Assembly (NCBI GenBank): GCA_021816955.1
Contig: JAKAWP010000007.1
Span: 1-44,838 of the forward strand
Length of the DNA stretch: 44,838 nt
Direction: 5' to 3'
Source: Thermoplasmata archaeon
GTDB lineage: Archaea > Thermoplasmatota > Thermoplasmata > Lutacidiplasmatales > UBA184
Shown here in pieces: positions 17,967-26,036 of the stretch. Position 1 is the first letter of the stretch. The number at the start of each line of letters is the position of its first letter. The position numbers and the translations under genes are program-made. Under the pieces are notes generated by a model, which saw nothing but the letters and a program-made list of their open reading frames with translations, had not been told where the DNA came from and ran no database searches.

Positions 17967-19451
17967 TCAGCCCGAGCGCTTCTTCGACCCGCCGAGGTGG
18001 ATCGTGACGTTCTTGATCCGGGTGTACGATTCGACGACGAAGCGGCCCTGTTCGACCCCGAGGCCGCTCTCCTTCACGCCGCCGAACGGGGTCTGCGGGA
18101 ACGTGATCGGCGCCTCGTTCACGGCGACCATGCCGGCCTCGAGCCGCCGAGCGACCCCGTGGGCCGTCGCCAGATCCCGGGTCCAGACCGAGGCGAACAG
18201 CCCGTAGCGGGTGTCGTTCGCCCGACGGACCGCTTCGTCGGGATCGGTGAACTCGAAGACGGCGAGGACAGGGCCGAAGATCTCCTCCCGTACCGCCTTC
18301 GACTCCGGCGGCGGGTCGACGACGACGGTCGGCAGGAGATAGTTCCCCGGGGCGAGGGCCGGCGCCGTGGGGCGGGTGCCGCCGACCATCACCTTCCCTC
18401 CGTCCGCGCGGGCCGCCTCGACGTAGCCGAGGACGGTCGCCAGATGCTCGCGCGTGACGAGCGGGCCCATCTCCGTGCCCTCGTCGACGCCCGGCCCGAG
18501 CCGCAGGGCCCGGGCGAGCGCCGCGACCTTCTCGAGCAGCGGCTCGCGCACGGAGGAATGGACGAAGAGACGGCTCGCCGCCCAGCACATCTGGCCGGCG
18601 TTGCCGAAGATGCCGTACACGATCCCCCGGGCCGCCCGCTCGAGGTCGGCGTCGGGAAAGACGATCGCGGGGCTCTTCCCGCCGAGCTCGAGCGTCATCG
18701 GGATCGACCGACGACCGGCGATCTCGGCGATCCGGGCGCCGACCGGACCGCTACCGGTGAACGAGACCGAGCGGCACCGAGGGTCGGCCACCAGCGCCTC
18801 CCCGACGGTTCGCCCGTCCCCGGGAACGACGTTCAGGACCCCGGCGTGGAGCCCGGCCTTCTGGCTGAGCCGGGCGAGGGCGATCGCCGTGAGCGGGGTC
18901 CACGTCGCCGGCTTCAGCACGACCGTGTTCCCCGCCGCCAAGGCCGGGGCGACGGAGCGCATCGCGAGCAGGAGCGGATAGTTCCACGGGGCAATGTGGA
19001 CCGTCACGCCGAGCGGCTCACGCACGGTGTAGTCGAACCGCGGCCCCGGCACCGGGATCGTCGCCCCTTCGATCTTGTCGGCGAGGCCGCTCACGTACTC
19101 GAGCGTGCGGACCACGTAGCCGATGTCGACGCGCGCTTCGCGGATCGGCTTGCCCATGTTGAGCGTCTCGAGCCGGGCGAACGCCTCCGCGTTCGCCGCG
19201 AGCTCGCGGGCCAGCGCCCGGAGCGCCCGGGCCCGCTGCGTCCCGTCGTCGTCCGCCCAGCCGGCGTTGTGGAACGCGCGCTCCGCGACCTCCATCGCGT
19301 GCCGAGCGTCCTCGGCGGTCGCCCGGGCCACGCGCGCGATCGGGGTGTTGGTCGCCGGATCGAGCACCTCGGTCTCCCGGTCGGCGCCGACGAACTGTTC
19401 CTCGCCGTCGAGGAACAAGCCGAAACGGGCGAGCGAAGATGTCGCGGCCAT
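17967..19451 (-). CDS. NAD(P)-dependent aldehyde dehydrogenase
   Basis: This is an ALDH-superfamily enzyme that oxidises an aldehyde to the acid. It has the NAD-binding 'APWNYPLLLAMRSVAPALAAGN' and 'FTGSGPVGARIAEIA', the general base Glu255 in 'TLELGGKSPAIV', and the nucleophile Cys289 in 'FGNAGQMCWAASR'. C-terminal motifs are 'EEIFGPVLAVFEF' and 'PFGGVKESGLG'. With ATG 19451 the protein has 494 residues, normal for betaine- or phenylacetaldehyde-type ALDHs; the frame stays open to 19478 but those nine extra residues are basic and atypical. It starts 27 bases after the stop of a membrane glycosyltransferase, so the two form an operon. Substrate cannot be assigned; a lipid aldehyde is possible given the partner. 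Confidence 0.9.
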   Translation of the reverse strand: MAATSSLARFGLFLDGEEQFVGADRETEVLDPATNTPIARVARATAEDARHAMEVAERAFHNAGWADDDGTQRARALRALARELAANAEAFARLETLNMGKPIREARVDIGYVVRTLEYVSGLADKIEGATIPVPGPRFDYTVREPLGVTVHIAPWNYPLLLAMRSVAPALAAGNTVVLKPATWTPLTAIALARLSQKAGLHAGVLNVVPGDGRTVGEALVADPRCRSVSFTGSGPVGARIAEIAGRRSIPMTLELGGKSPAIVFPDADLERAARGIVYGIFGNAGQMCWAASRLFVHSSVREPLLEKVAALARALRLGPGVDEGTEMGPLVTREHLATVLGYVEAARADGGKVMVGGTRPTAPALAPGNYLLPTVVVDPPPESKAVREEIFGPVLAVFEFTDPDEAVRRANDTRYGLFASVWTRDLATAHGVARRLEAGMVAVNEAPITFPQTPFGGVKESGLGVEQGRFVVESYTRIKNVTIHLGGSKKRSG

Positions 19452-19478
19452 CGACCGGCGTCGACACCGGCCGTCCAC

Positions 19479-20657
19479 TTAGCGGTTGGGGCGCCCGCCG
19501 ACGGGGGAGAGGTCGTCGACCGTCATCCGATACCAGCGCCCCTTCCACGCGACCGGCGCGCCGCGCATTCCCCGAACGAGCGACGTCGCGACGAGCGCGA
19601 GGTAGAAGCCGACCGCGATCGGCCAGAGCAGCCCCCATCGCGCCCCGGCGCCGAGCTCCCGCGCGAAGCCGACCATCTTGCCGAACAACGCGACGTAGAG
19701 GAACGCGCCGACGGCGATCCACAGCGGGGTGCCCGTGACGACGCCGAGCGGGAGGAGGCCGAGCGGAAGGAGATAGAAGCCGATGAGCGCCGCGAGAAAC
19801 CCGACCTGGCGCGCCGCCGAGAACGTGAAGCCGTGGACGTTCTTGAGGAGCCCCTCGAACATCTCCGCCCGATCCCGGTAGAGCCGGGTCGTCGCCAGCG
19901 TCGGGGCGTAGGCGATCCGCAGCCGCTTTCCGGCGGCCCGGAAGCGTCGGGCGATCGCCACATCTTCCAAGACGAAGGCGCGGACGGCGGCGTGACCGCC
20001 GACCGCTTCGTACGCGGCCCGACGGACGAGCAGGTACTGGCCGTTCGCCATTGCGGCCCGGCTCCGATCGCGATTGACGCGCGGCGTCCGGAAGTACGTC
20101 AGGATCAGCTGGGTCATGAGGGGGAGGACGAGCTTCTCCCACGGCCCGACCATCTCGACCCTCGGGGCGATCGTGACGAGATCGGCCCGCTCCTGTTCCG
20201 CCCAGTCGACGGTCGTCCGGACGGCCGCCGGATGGAGGCGAACGTCGGCGTCGACGAACAAAATCCACGGGCCCCGGGTCGCCTCGGCCCCGAGGTGGCA
20301 GCCGAAGTTCTTCCCGACCCAGCCCGGGGGAAGCGGCGGTTCCGCGATCCGCCGCACCCGGGGGGCGCGGGCGTCGATGATCGACGGGGTCGTATCGGTC
20401 GACCGTCCGTCGGCGACCACGATCTCCAGGTTCGGATAATCCTGGGCGACCAAGCTGTCGAGCGCGGCCGGTAGGTCGATCTCCTCGTTGCGCGCCGCCA
20501 CGACGACGCTGACCAGCGGAGCGTTCGGGTCCCTCGCCTGAGGCGGCGCGGGCGCCAACGGCGGCACCTGGTAGGCGAAGACGATCGCGATCCCGTGGTA
20601 GACGAGGACGACGAGCGCCGCGACGACGACGAGCGCGACGGCCCACAGCGGGATCAT
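19479..20657 (-). CDS. Membrane family 2 glycosyltransferase (CrtQ/HpnB-like)
   Basis: A 392-residue processive-looking GT2 with one N-terminal membrane helix (residues 5-30), a GT-A domain ('LVSVVVAARNEEIDLPAAL', 'GKNFGCHLGA', 'WILFVDADVRLHP' with the metal-binding D-x-D, 'LEDVAIARRFRAAGKR'), then four C-terminal membrane helices (about 285-375). The order matches CrtQ-type carotenoid glycosyltransferases and HpnB-like hopanoid enzymes, which act on lipid acceptors. It leads an operon with an aldehyde dehydrogenase. The symmetric TATA element at 20679-20686 lies about 26 bases before its ATG, so the mRNA should be leaderless. The acceptor is inferred to be a membrane lipid, not shown. Confidence 0.82.
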   Translation of the reverse strand: MIPLWAVALVVVAALVVLVYHGIAIVFAYQVPPLAPAPPQARDPNAPLVSVVVAARNEEIDLPAALDSLVAQDYPNLEIVVADGRSTDTTPSIIDARAPRVRRIAEPPLPPGWVGKNFGCHLGAEATRGPWILFVDADVRLHPAAVRTTVDWAEQERADLVTIAPRVEMVGPWEKLVLPLMTQLILTYFRTPRVNRDRSRAAMANGQYLLVRRAAYEAVGGHAAVRAFVLEDVAIARRFRAAGKRLRIAYAPTLATTRLYRDRAEMFEGLLKNVHGFTFSAARQVGFLAALIGFYLLPLGLLPLGVVTGTPLWIAVGAFLYVALFGKMVGFARELGAGARWGLLWPIAVGFYLALVATSLVRGMRGAPVAWKGRWYRMTVDDLSPVGGRPNR

Positions 20658-20678
20658 CGGCGCTTCGTAATCCGAGCC

Positions 20679-20686
20679 TTATAAAG
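20679..20686. promoter_or_regulatory. Symmetric TATA box shared by divergent genes
   Basis: The sequence CCTTATAAAGG reads almost the same on both strands. Its centre is about 25 bases from the minus-strand ATG 20657 (leaderless glycosyltransferase-ALDH operon) and about 40 bases from the plus-strand GTG 20723 (hef). In the hef direction this predicts a 15-base leader that just accommodates a Shine-Dalgarno site. No second TATA-like element is seen in the 65-base gap. Confidence 0.55.
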
Positions 20687-20710
20687 GAGTGGCCGTCCGT
20701 ACGCGGACGA

Positions 20711-20717
20711 GGAGGAT
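20711..20717 (+). promoter_or_regulatory. Shine-Dalgarno site of hef
   Basis: GGAGGAT lies five bases before GTG 20723. It selects this GTG as start of the helicase gene and fits exactly inside the short leader predicted from the TATA box at 20679-20686. Confidence 0.6.
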
Positions 20718-20722
20718 CGCGC

Positions 20723-22351
20723 GTGCCGACCGTCGAACACCCGCGGATCGCGCCGGGGGCGCTCGAGGAGCGGGCGTACCAGGCCGAGATCGCCCGGATC
20801 GCCGCCGACCGCAACACGTTGGTGGTGCTGCCGACCGGCCTCGGGAAGACGGCGATCGGCCTGCGGGTCGCCGCCGAATGGCTCCGACGAACGCCGACCC
20901 GTTCGATCCTCTGGCTGGCGCCGACTCGGCCGCTCGTCCTGCAGACCGCGGAAGCCGTCCGCCGAACCCTGCTCGCGCCGCCGCCGATCGGGCTGACGGG
21001 AGCGGTCGCCCCGGAGCGCCGGCGGGCGCTGTTGGCCCCGCCGCAGGTCGTGGTCGCCACCCCGCAGGTCATCGCCCACGACCTCGCGGCGGGCAACATC
21101 GACCTCGCGGCGTTCTCGCTGCTGGTCTTCGACGAAGCGCACCGGGCGACCGGCGATTACCCGTATGTGGCGATCGGCCGCTCGAACGCCGCCGGACCCC
21201 GGCGGCGGGTCCTTGCGATGACGGCGTCGCCGGGGGACCGGATCGAGCGGATCCGCGAACTGTGGGCCAACCTCGGCCTCGAGCATTTCGAGTACCGGAC
21301 CGACCGCTCGCCGGACGTGCGGCCGTACATCCACGGCTTTGATCTGGAGCCCGTGGTGGTGAAGGTTCCGGTCGAAGTCCAGCGGCTCGGCATCCTGCTA
21401 CGAACTGCGATCGCCCGGCCCGTCAACCGGTTGCGCGAGCTCGGACTTCTCGACCGCGAGGAAGGAAGCCGTCGGGCCCTCCTCGAAGTCGGCGAGAAGC
21501 TGCGGCGCGCGAGCGCCGCCGCCCGGTCCCGGGGCGAACGCGGCGACGCCCGCCTCTGGTCGGCCGTCACGGCCCAGGCCGTCGCCATGAAGGGCCTCCA
21601 CGCCCTCGAGCTGGCCGAAACGCAAGGCGTCGGGGCGTTGCGGGAGTTCTTCCGACGCCAGGCCGAGCTCGCCTCGGGCCGCCCTAGCCCGTCGCTGCGG
21701 GCGTTCCTGAACGACCCGGACGTCCAAGCGGTGCGACAGACGCTCGAGGCGCTCGAGCTCGAGCACCCGAAGATCGAGGCGGCCGTGCGCGTCGTGCGCG
21801 AGACGCTCGAGCGCACGCCGACCGCGCGGGCGATCGTCTTCAGCCAGTACCGCGACACCGTCGACCGGCTCGTCGAGGAGTTCGGCCGCCAAGCGCCGGG
21901 CGTCGTGCGGGCCGCCCGGTTCGTCGGCCAGACGTCCCGCAGCTCGCACGATCCGGGCCTCTCGCAAAAGGAGCAGGCGGCGCTCCTCGACCGGTTCCGG
22001 TCGGGCGAGATCAACTGCCTCGTGGCGACGTCGGTCGCCGAGGAGGGACTCGACATTCCGTCGACCGACCTCGTCGTCTTCTACGAGCCGATCCCCGACG
22101 TCGTCCGGACGATCCAGCGTCGGGGCCGGACCGGTCGCGCACGGACCGGCCGGGTCGTCGTCCTGGTCGCGGAGAACACCCGGGACTCCGGACTCCAGCG
22201 GGGCGCCTCCGCCCGCGAGCGCCGGATGCACGCGATGCTCGAAGCGGTCGCGGCCGAGGCCCGCCAGGGCGGCGTGCGACCCGCTCCGCCCCGGCCGCCG
22301 GTCCAGACAGTCCTCACCGAGTTCGCGGCCGGTTCGACCGACCCCCCCTAG
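20723..22351 (+). CDS. hef: Hef-type SF2 helicase (FANCM/Mph1-like) without nuclease domain
   Basis: The product is a DEAH superfamily 2 helicase of the Hef/FANCM type, which remodels stalled replication forks. Walker A 'PTGLGKT' is at residues 37-43 and DEAH at 137-140 ('VFDEAHRATGDYPY'). 'MTASPG' is motif III, and a helical insert of about 150 residues follows. The second RecA domain has 'AIVFSQYRDTVDRL', 'VATSVAEEGLDIP' and 'QRRGRTGR'. At 542 residues it lacks the C-terminal XPF-type nuclease and HhH domains of euryarchaeal Hef. The C-terminus 'QTVLTEFA' (from Gln528) matches a PCNA-interacting (PIP) motif, suggesting docking on the sliding clamp. It shares a TATA box with the divergent glycosyltransferase, and its end overlaps the convergent dut gene by four bases. 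Confidence 0.9.
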   Translation: MPTVEHPRIAPGALEERAYQAEIARIAADRNTLVVLPTGLGKTAIGLRVAAEWLRRTPTRSILWLAPTRPLVLQTAEAVRRTLLAPPPIGLTGAVAPERRRALLAPPQVVVATPQVIAHDLAAGNIDLAAFSLLVFDEAHRATGDYPYVAIGRSNAAGPRRRVLAMTASPGDRIERIRELWANLGLEHFEYRTDRSPDVRPYIHGFDLEPVVVKVPVEVQRLGILLRTAIARPVNRLRELGLLDREEGSRRALLEVGEKLRRASAAARSRGERGDARLWSAVTAQAVAMKGLHALELAETQGVGALREFFRRQAELASGRPSPSLRAFLNDPDVQAVRQTLEALELEHPKIEAAVRVVRETLERTPTARAIVFSQYRDTVDRLVEEFGRQAPGVVRAARFVGQTSRSSHDPGLSQKEQAALLDRFRSGEINCLVATSVAEEGLDIPSTDLVVFYEPIPDVVRTIQRRGRTGRARTGRVVVLVAENTRDSGLQRGASARERRMHAMLEAVAAEARQGGVRPAPPRPPVQTVLTEFAAGSTDPP

Positions 22352-22794
22352 CGGCCGGTGCTCCCGAACCCTCCACGGCGGGATCGCATCGGGCGAACCC
22401 GGCCGCGGCGGACGGACGTCCCGAGGTCGGCGACGAGGTGGATCTGCGCGATTCGGTCCCCCGCCCGGATCCGGTACCATCCCGAAAACAGGTAAGTGAG
22501 CGGAACGCGCACTTCGCCCGCGTAGTCTCGATCGATCGTGCCGGGCGCGTTCACCATCAGCACCCCCCGGCTCGCGAGGCCGCTGCGGGGCCGAACTTCG
22601 AGGAAGGTGCCGGGCGGCGCCCGCATGCGAAGGCCCGTGCGAACGAGTTCGACCTTGCCCCGCCGCAGCTCGACGTCCTCGATCGCCGCGACATCGAGGC
22701 ACGCCGAGCCCCTGGTCGCCCTCGCCGGAAGCTTGGGAACGCGCGCGGGATCGACCGGCTCCACGATCACCGCCGTTCGCCGCCGCCCGACCAC
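22348..22794 (-). CDS. dut: dUTP diphosphatase, trimeric dUTPase family
   Basis: Hydrolyses dUTP to dUMP and PPi, keeping uracil out of DNA and feeding dTMP synthesis. The five motifs are visible: motif 1 'GSACLDVAA', motif 2 'PRSGLASRG', motif 3 'NAPGTIDRDYAGEV' with the catalytic Asp, motif 4 'GDRIAQIHL', and the C-terminal P-loop-like motif 5 'RRGGFGSTGR'. The 148-residue length is normal. Start is GTG 22794. A TGTAAAG element on the minus strand (22822-22816), overlapping the stop codon of the upstream regulator, sits about 25 bases before the start and may give dut its own leaderless promoter. Confidence 0.92.
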   Translation of the reverse strand: MVGRRRTAVIVEPVDPARVPKLPARATRGSACLDVAAIEDVELRRGKVELVRTGLRMRAPPGTFLEVRPRSGLASRGVLMVNAPGTIDRDYAGEVRVPLTYLFSGWYRIRAGDRIAQIHLVADLGTSVRRGRVRPMRSRRGGFGSTGR

Positions 22795-22818
22795 GGCGGC
22801 GCGAGCGGCCCGGGGGCT

Positions 22819-23550
22819 TTACACTTGCCGCGCCGGCTCGGCGGGCCGGGCGTCGGGCGGGCGATCCGACGCGCGGGCGAGGTACGCCAGCGCGAGCCGG
22901 CCTTCGGCCCGGCGCAATATCTTGCCGACGGCCGGGGGCGATCGCCCCAGATGGCGCGCGAGCCGCGTGAGCGTGATCCGCCGGGGAATCGCGTAGTAGC
23001 CGAGCGTGACGGCTCGCGTCAGCACGTCGGCTTGCAGCCGCGTGAGGTCGGCCCGGTCGGGTTCGGCGAGGTACGGCCGCCGGGAGGAGCGGACGACCCG
23101 GTAGGCGAGCCCGACCCGGTCGAGCCACTTCACGACCCGTCGGAGCGACCGTTCGCCGCCGAGGAACGTCGCGAGGACGGTGGTAGCGGTGAGCCGGAAC
23201 GGCGCGGTCGGAGAGATCTCTCCGCCCGCGAGCTCGAGGACTTCCTTGAGCGCGGGGGGATTGCGCTGCCGCACGAGGACGACCAGCTCCCGGGTCTTCG
23301 GGCGACGCTCGACGACCTCGACGCTTTCGAGCCCGTAGCGGCGGCGGAGCCGCCGGGTGTCCCGACCGAGGTCGTCGGAGGCGGGGAGCGGTCCGTGGCG
23401 GCGCAGGCGCAGCAGCTGCACCCGGCGGTCGCGCTCGAGGCGGACCGTCTCGAGGAGCTCGACCTCCTCGTAGCGGTCGAAGACGCCCCGGGGAACGAGG
23501 CCGAGCTGTTCGAGCTCCGGGGTGCGGAACTCGATCGAGATCGTCTGCAC
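22819..23550 (-). CDS. Bat-type helix-turn-helix regulator (HTH-10)
   Basis: A 243-residue archaeal transcription regulator. The C-terminal 55 residues form the HTH-10 domain: 'LTRLQADVLTRAVTLGYYAIPR' split around the first helix, then 'TLTRLARHLGRSPPAVGKILRRAE' for the recognition part. The N-terminal about 170 residues form a putative sensor of the kind seen in Bat-like proteins, with a beta-rich start ('VFDRYEEVELLETV'). The only reasonable start is GTG 23550. It is followed by dut after 24 bases and is divergent from ubiD, so it may regulate itself, dut or the ubiD-ubiA operon. Ligand is unknown. Confidence 0.75.
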   Translation of the reverse strand: MQTISIEFRTPELEQLGLVPRGVFDRYEEVELLETVRLERDRRVQLLRLRRHGPLPASDDLGRDTRRLRRRYGLESVEVVERRPKTRELVVLVRQRNPPALKEVLELAGGEISPTAPFRLTATTVLATFLGGERSLRRVVKWLDRVGLAYRVVRSSRRPYLAEPDRADLTRLQADVLTRAVTLGYYAIPRRITLTRLARHLGRSPPAVGKILRRAEGRLALAYLARASDRPPDARPAEPARQV

Positions 23551-23599
23551 GGCCGCCCGAGGAGAGGTTCCGCTATGAACCCTTGGGGGTGTTCGTCGG

Positions 23600-23607
23600 T
23601 TAAATAC
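23600..23607 (+). promoter_or_regulatory. TATA element of the ubiD-ubiA operon
   Basis: TTAAATAC is centred about 26 bases before GTG 23629. It lies downstream of an in-frame ATG at 23576, which is thereby ruled out as the start. The mRNA is predicted to be leaderless with a GTG start. On the other strand the same element could serve the divergent regulator with a leader of about 27 bases. Confidence 0.55.
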
Positions 23608-23628
23608 GCGGCGCCGCTCGGGCCGTCC

Positions 23629-25110
23629 GTGACGTTCGGTTCGCTCGGCGAGTTCCTCGCCGCGCTCGAAGCGAAAGGCGACCTCGTCCACATCCGGACG
23701 CCGGTGAGCCGGGATCTCGAGATCGCGGAACTCACCCAGCGCGCCGTCCGAGCGGACGGCCCGGCGCTCTACTTCGACCAAGTGCCGGGCACCGACATCC
23801 CGGTGGTGACCAATCTCCTCGGCTCGCCGCGCCGGATCGCCCTCGCCTTCGGCGCCGAATCGATCGAAGAAACGGCCGACCGGATCGCGCGGCTCGTCCG
23901 CCTGCGACCGCCCGCGGGCGTCCTCGGCGCCGTCCGGGACCTCGCCGGCACCCTCGAGATGCTCGGGACCCTCCGCAGCCTCGCCCCGAAGCGGGTCAGT
24001 CGGGCGCCGTGCCAGGAAGTGGTCGACGACCGCGTCGACCTGGATCGCCTCCCGATCCTGCGCTGCTGGCCGGGCGATGGCGGACGGACCGTGACGTTCC
24101 CGGTCGTCATCACGCGCGATCCCGACACCGGGGAGGCCCACACCGGCATCTATCGGCTCCAGCAGTACGGCCCCGACACGCTCGGCTTCCACGCGCAGCT
24201 CCACCGGGTCGGCCGCCGCAACTACGAACGGTGGGCCGCCCGCGGCGAGCGGATGCCCGTGGCGGTCGCCCTCGGGATCGACCCGGCCACGATCTTCGCC
24301 GGCCTCGCCCCGGTGCCGGAAGGCGTGTCGAACTTTGTCTTCGCCGGGTTTTTACGGTCCGCCCCCCTCGAACTCGTCCGGGCGACGAGCGTCGACCTCG
24401 ACGTCCCGGCCCAAGCGGAGATCGTGCTCGAAGGGTACGTCGACCCGACGGAGCGCCATATCGAGGGGCCGTTCGGCGACCATACCGGCTACTACTCGCT
24501 GCCGGAAGAGTTCCCGGTCTTCCACGTCGAGCGGATCACGCACCGGGAGCGGCCGGTCTACCTCGGGACGGTCACGGGAAGGCCGCCGACCGAGGATTCG
24601 GTGCTCGGAAAGGCGGTCGAGCGGGTCTTCCTGCCGGTCGTACGGCTCGTGCTCCCCGAGATCGTCGACATGAACCTGCCCGAGGAAGGGCTGTTCATCA
24701 ACGTCGGGATCGTCTCGATCCGCAAGTCCTACCCCGACCACCCGCGCAAGGTCATGCACGCGCTCTGGGGGCTCGGGCAGCTGATGTTCGTCCGCTACCT
24801 GATCGTCGTCGACGCGGACGTGAACGTCCACGATCTCTCGGAGGTGCTCTACCGCGTCGGCCTGCAGGCCGACCCCGATCGGGATCTCGAGCTCGTCCAC
24901 GGGCCGGTCGATCAGCTGTCGATCTCGAATCCCGAGCCGAACCGGGGAGCGAAGATCGGGATCGACGCGACCAAGAAGGGTCGGGACGACGGGTTCCCCC
25001 GTCCCTGGCCCGAGGAGATCCGGTCGGACCCGGCCGCCCGGGCCGCCATCGACCGACTGATCGCCGCCGACGCGACACTCGCCCGGTGGTTCGCGCCTCG
25101 GCCCCCGTGA
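23629..25110 (+). CDS. UbiD family prenylated-FMN decarboxylase
   Basis: This is a 493-residue UbiD-type decarboxylase that removes a carboxyl from an aromatic or polyprenylated aromatic acid using prenylated FMN. It has the usual N-terminus ('FGSLGEFLAALEAKGDLV'), the 'IYRLQQYGPDTLGFHAQLHR' cofactor region, 'GIDPATIFAG', the metal/prFMN segment 'EGPFGDHTGYYSLPE' with conserved Glu residues, and 'KSYPDHPRKVMHALWG'. The frame stays open far upstream but the TATA element fixes GTG 23629. Its stop overlaps the GTG of the following UbiA gene (GTGA), so the pair is co-translated. UbiD with UbiA points to quinone synthesis, most likely menaquinone in a thermoplasmatal archaeon. No ubiX/prFMN synthase is in the window. 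Confidence 0.92.
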   Translation: MTFGSLGEFLAALEAKGDLVHIRTPVSRDLEIAELTQRAVRADGPALYFDQVPGTDIPVVTNLLGSPRRIALAFGAESIEETADRIARLVRLRPPAGVLGAVRDLAGTLEMLGTLRSLAPKRVSRAPCQEVVDDRVDLDRLPILRCWPGDGGRTVTFPVVITRDPDTGEAHTGIYRLQQYGPDTLGFHAQLHRVGRRNYERWAARGERMPVAVALGIDPATIFAGLAPVPEGVSNFVFAGFLRSAPLELVRATSVDLDVPAQAEIVLEGYVDPTERHIEGPFGDHTGYYSLPEEFPVFHVERITHRERPVYLGTVTGRPPTEDSVLGKAVERVFLPVVRLVLPEIVDMNLPEEGLFINVGIVSIRKSYPDHPRKVMHALWGLGQLMFVRYLIVVDADVNVHDLSEVLYRVGLQADPDRDLELVHGPVDQLSISNPEPNRGAKIGIDATKKGRDDGFPRPWPEEIRSDPAARAAIDRLIAADATLARWFAPRPP

Positions 25111-25979
25111 GCGACCCCCCCGCTTTCCGGCGGTCGCCCGCGCGGGAGATCGGACGGTTCCTCGAGATCCAGAACCTCGGGCTCAACCTACCGTTCGCCG
25201 TCGCGTTCCTCTTCCTCGCCGCCCACGGGCTCCCCGCGCCGCTGACCACCCTCGATATCGTCGTGGCGTTCGTCGCCGCCCGCAACGCCGGCCACAGCTT
25301 CAACCGCTACGTCGACCGGCGCGACGATGCCGCCAATCCCCGGACCCGGGATCGGGCGATTCCGGCGGGCCGCCTATCGCCCCGCTTCGCGCTCGCCTTC
25401 GCGGCGGCGAACGCGGCGGTCTTCGTCGTCGCGGCGTACCTGCTCAACCCGCTCGCCTTCGCGCTGTCGTTCGTGGCCCTCGTGCTCCTCTTCGGCTACA
25501 GCTATACGAAGCGCCTCACCCCGGGGACGACCGCCTTTCTCGGGCTCGTCGAGGCGATCACGCCCCCCGCGGTCTACATCGGGGTGACCGGCGCGTTGCC
25601 GGTGGTCGCGTTGGTCGCCGGCGGGGCGCTGTTGCTCTGGGGGACCGCGTTTGAGACGATCCACAGTCTCGGCGATCTCGACAGCGACCGCGCGCTCGGC
25701 CTCCGTTCGCTGCCGCGGTCGCTCGGCGTCGAGCGCTCGGTTCGACTGGTCGCCGTCCTCCATGCGGCCGCCCTGGCGACGTTCGCGGCGTTCGGCATCT
25801 TTGTCGGGCTGCGCGCCCCGTACTTCGCCGCACTCGGCGCGATGGCGATCGTCGCGCTCGTCACCGATCGCGCCCTCGCACGGGCCCCGACCGAGGCGCG
25901 AGTACCGTTCGAGCGGCACTTTCTGCTGAGCGCGCTCTACCTGGCGGGAGTCGTCGCCGCGCTGTTCGTGATCCGCTGA
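25107..25979 (+). CDS. UbiA family prenyltransferase
   Basis: A 290-residue integral membrane prenyltransferase with about eight helices that attaches a polyprenyl chain to an aromatic ring. The first Asp-rich motif is 'NAGHSFNRYVDRRDDAANPRT', broken here after 'DD', with the family pattern N-x3-D-x-x-D-D. The second is 'IHSLGDLDSDRALGLRS' with the D-x3-D pattern. Start GTG 25107 overlaps the ubiD stop by four bases. It should act just before or beside UbiD in quinone assembly. Alternatives such as geranylgeranylglyceryl phosphate synthase relatives or heme O synthase are less likely because of the UbiD partner. Confidence 0.88.
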   Translation: MSDPPAFRRSPAREIGRFLEIQNLGLNLPFAVAFLFLAAHGLPAPLTTLDIVVAFVAARNAGHSFNRYVDRRDDAANPRTRDRAIPAGRLSPRFALAFAAANAAVFVVAAYLLNPLAFALSFVALVLLFGYSYTKRLTPGTTAFLGLVEAITPPAVYIGVTGALPVVALVAGGALLLWGTAFETIHSLGDLDSDRALGLRSLPRSLGVERSVRLVAVLHAAALATFAAFGIFVGLRAPYFAALGAMAIVALVTDRALARAPTEARVPFERHFLLSALYLAGVVAALFVIR

Positions 25980-26005
25980 TCCGGTCGCTCCGGGTCGGGC
26001 CAAAC

Positions 26006-26013
26006 CGCTATCT
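26006..26013 (+). promoter_or_regulatory. Weak TATA-like element before small unknown gene
   Basis: CGCTATCT is centred about 27 bases before ATG 26037, the spacing expected for a leaderless archaeal transcript. The match is weak and supports, but does not prove, that the small frame at 26037 is a gene. Confidence 0.3.
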
Positions 26014-26036
26014 TCGACGCCGCGCATCGCGCCGGC

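Noticed and set aside
17400-20474. 1024-residue open frame on the plus strand
   Set aside because: It is antisense to the zinc-ribbon protein, aldehyde dehydrogenase and glycosyltransferase; composition is charged and repetitive, with no motif.
19018-21099. 693-residue open frame on the minus strand
   Set aside because: It covers the glycosyltransferase and parts of hef in a different frame and is almost entirely Arg/Gly/Pro.
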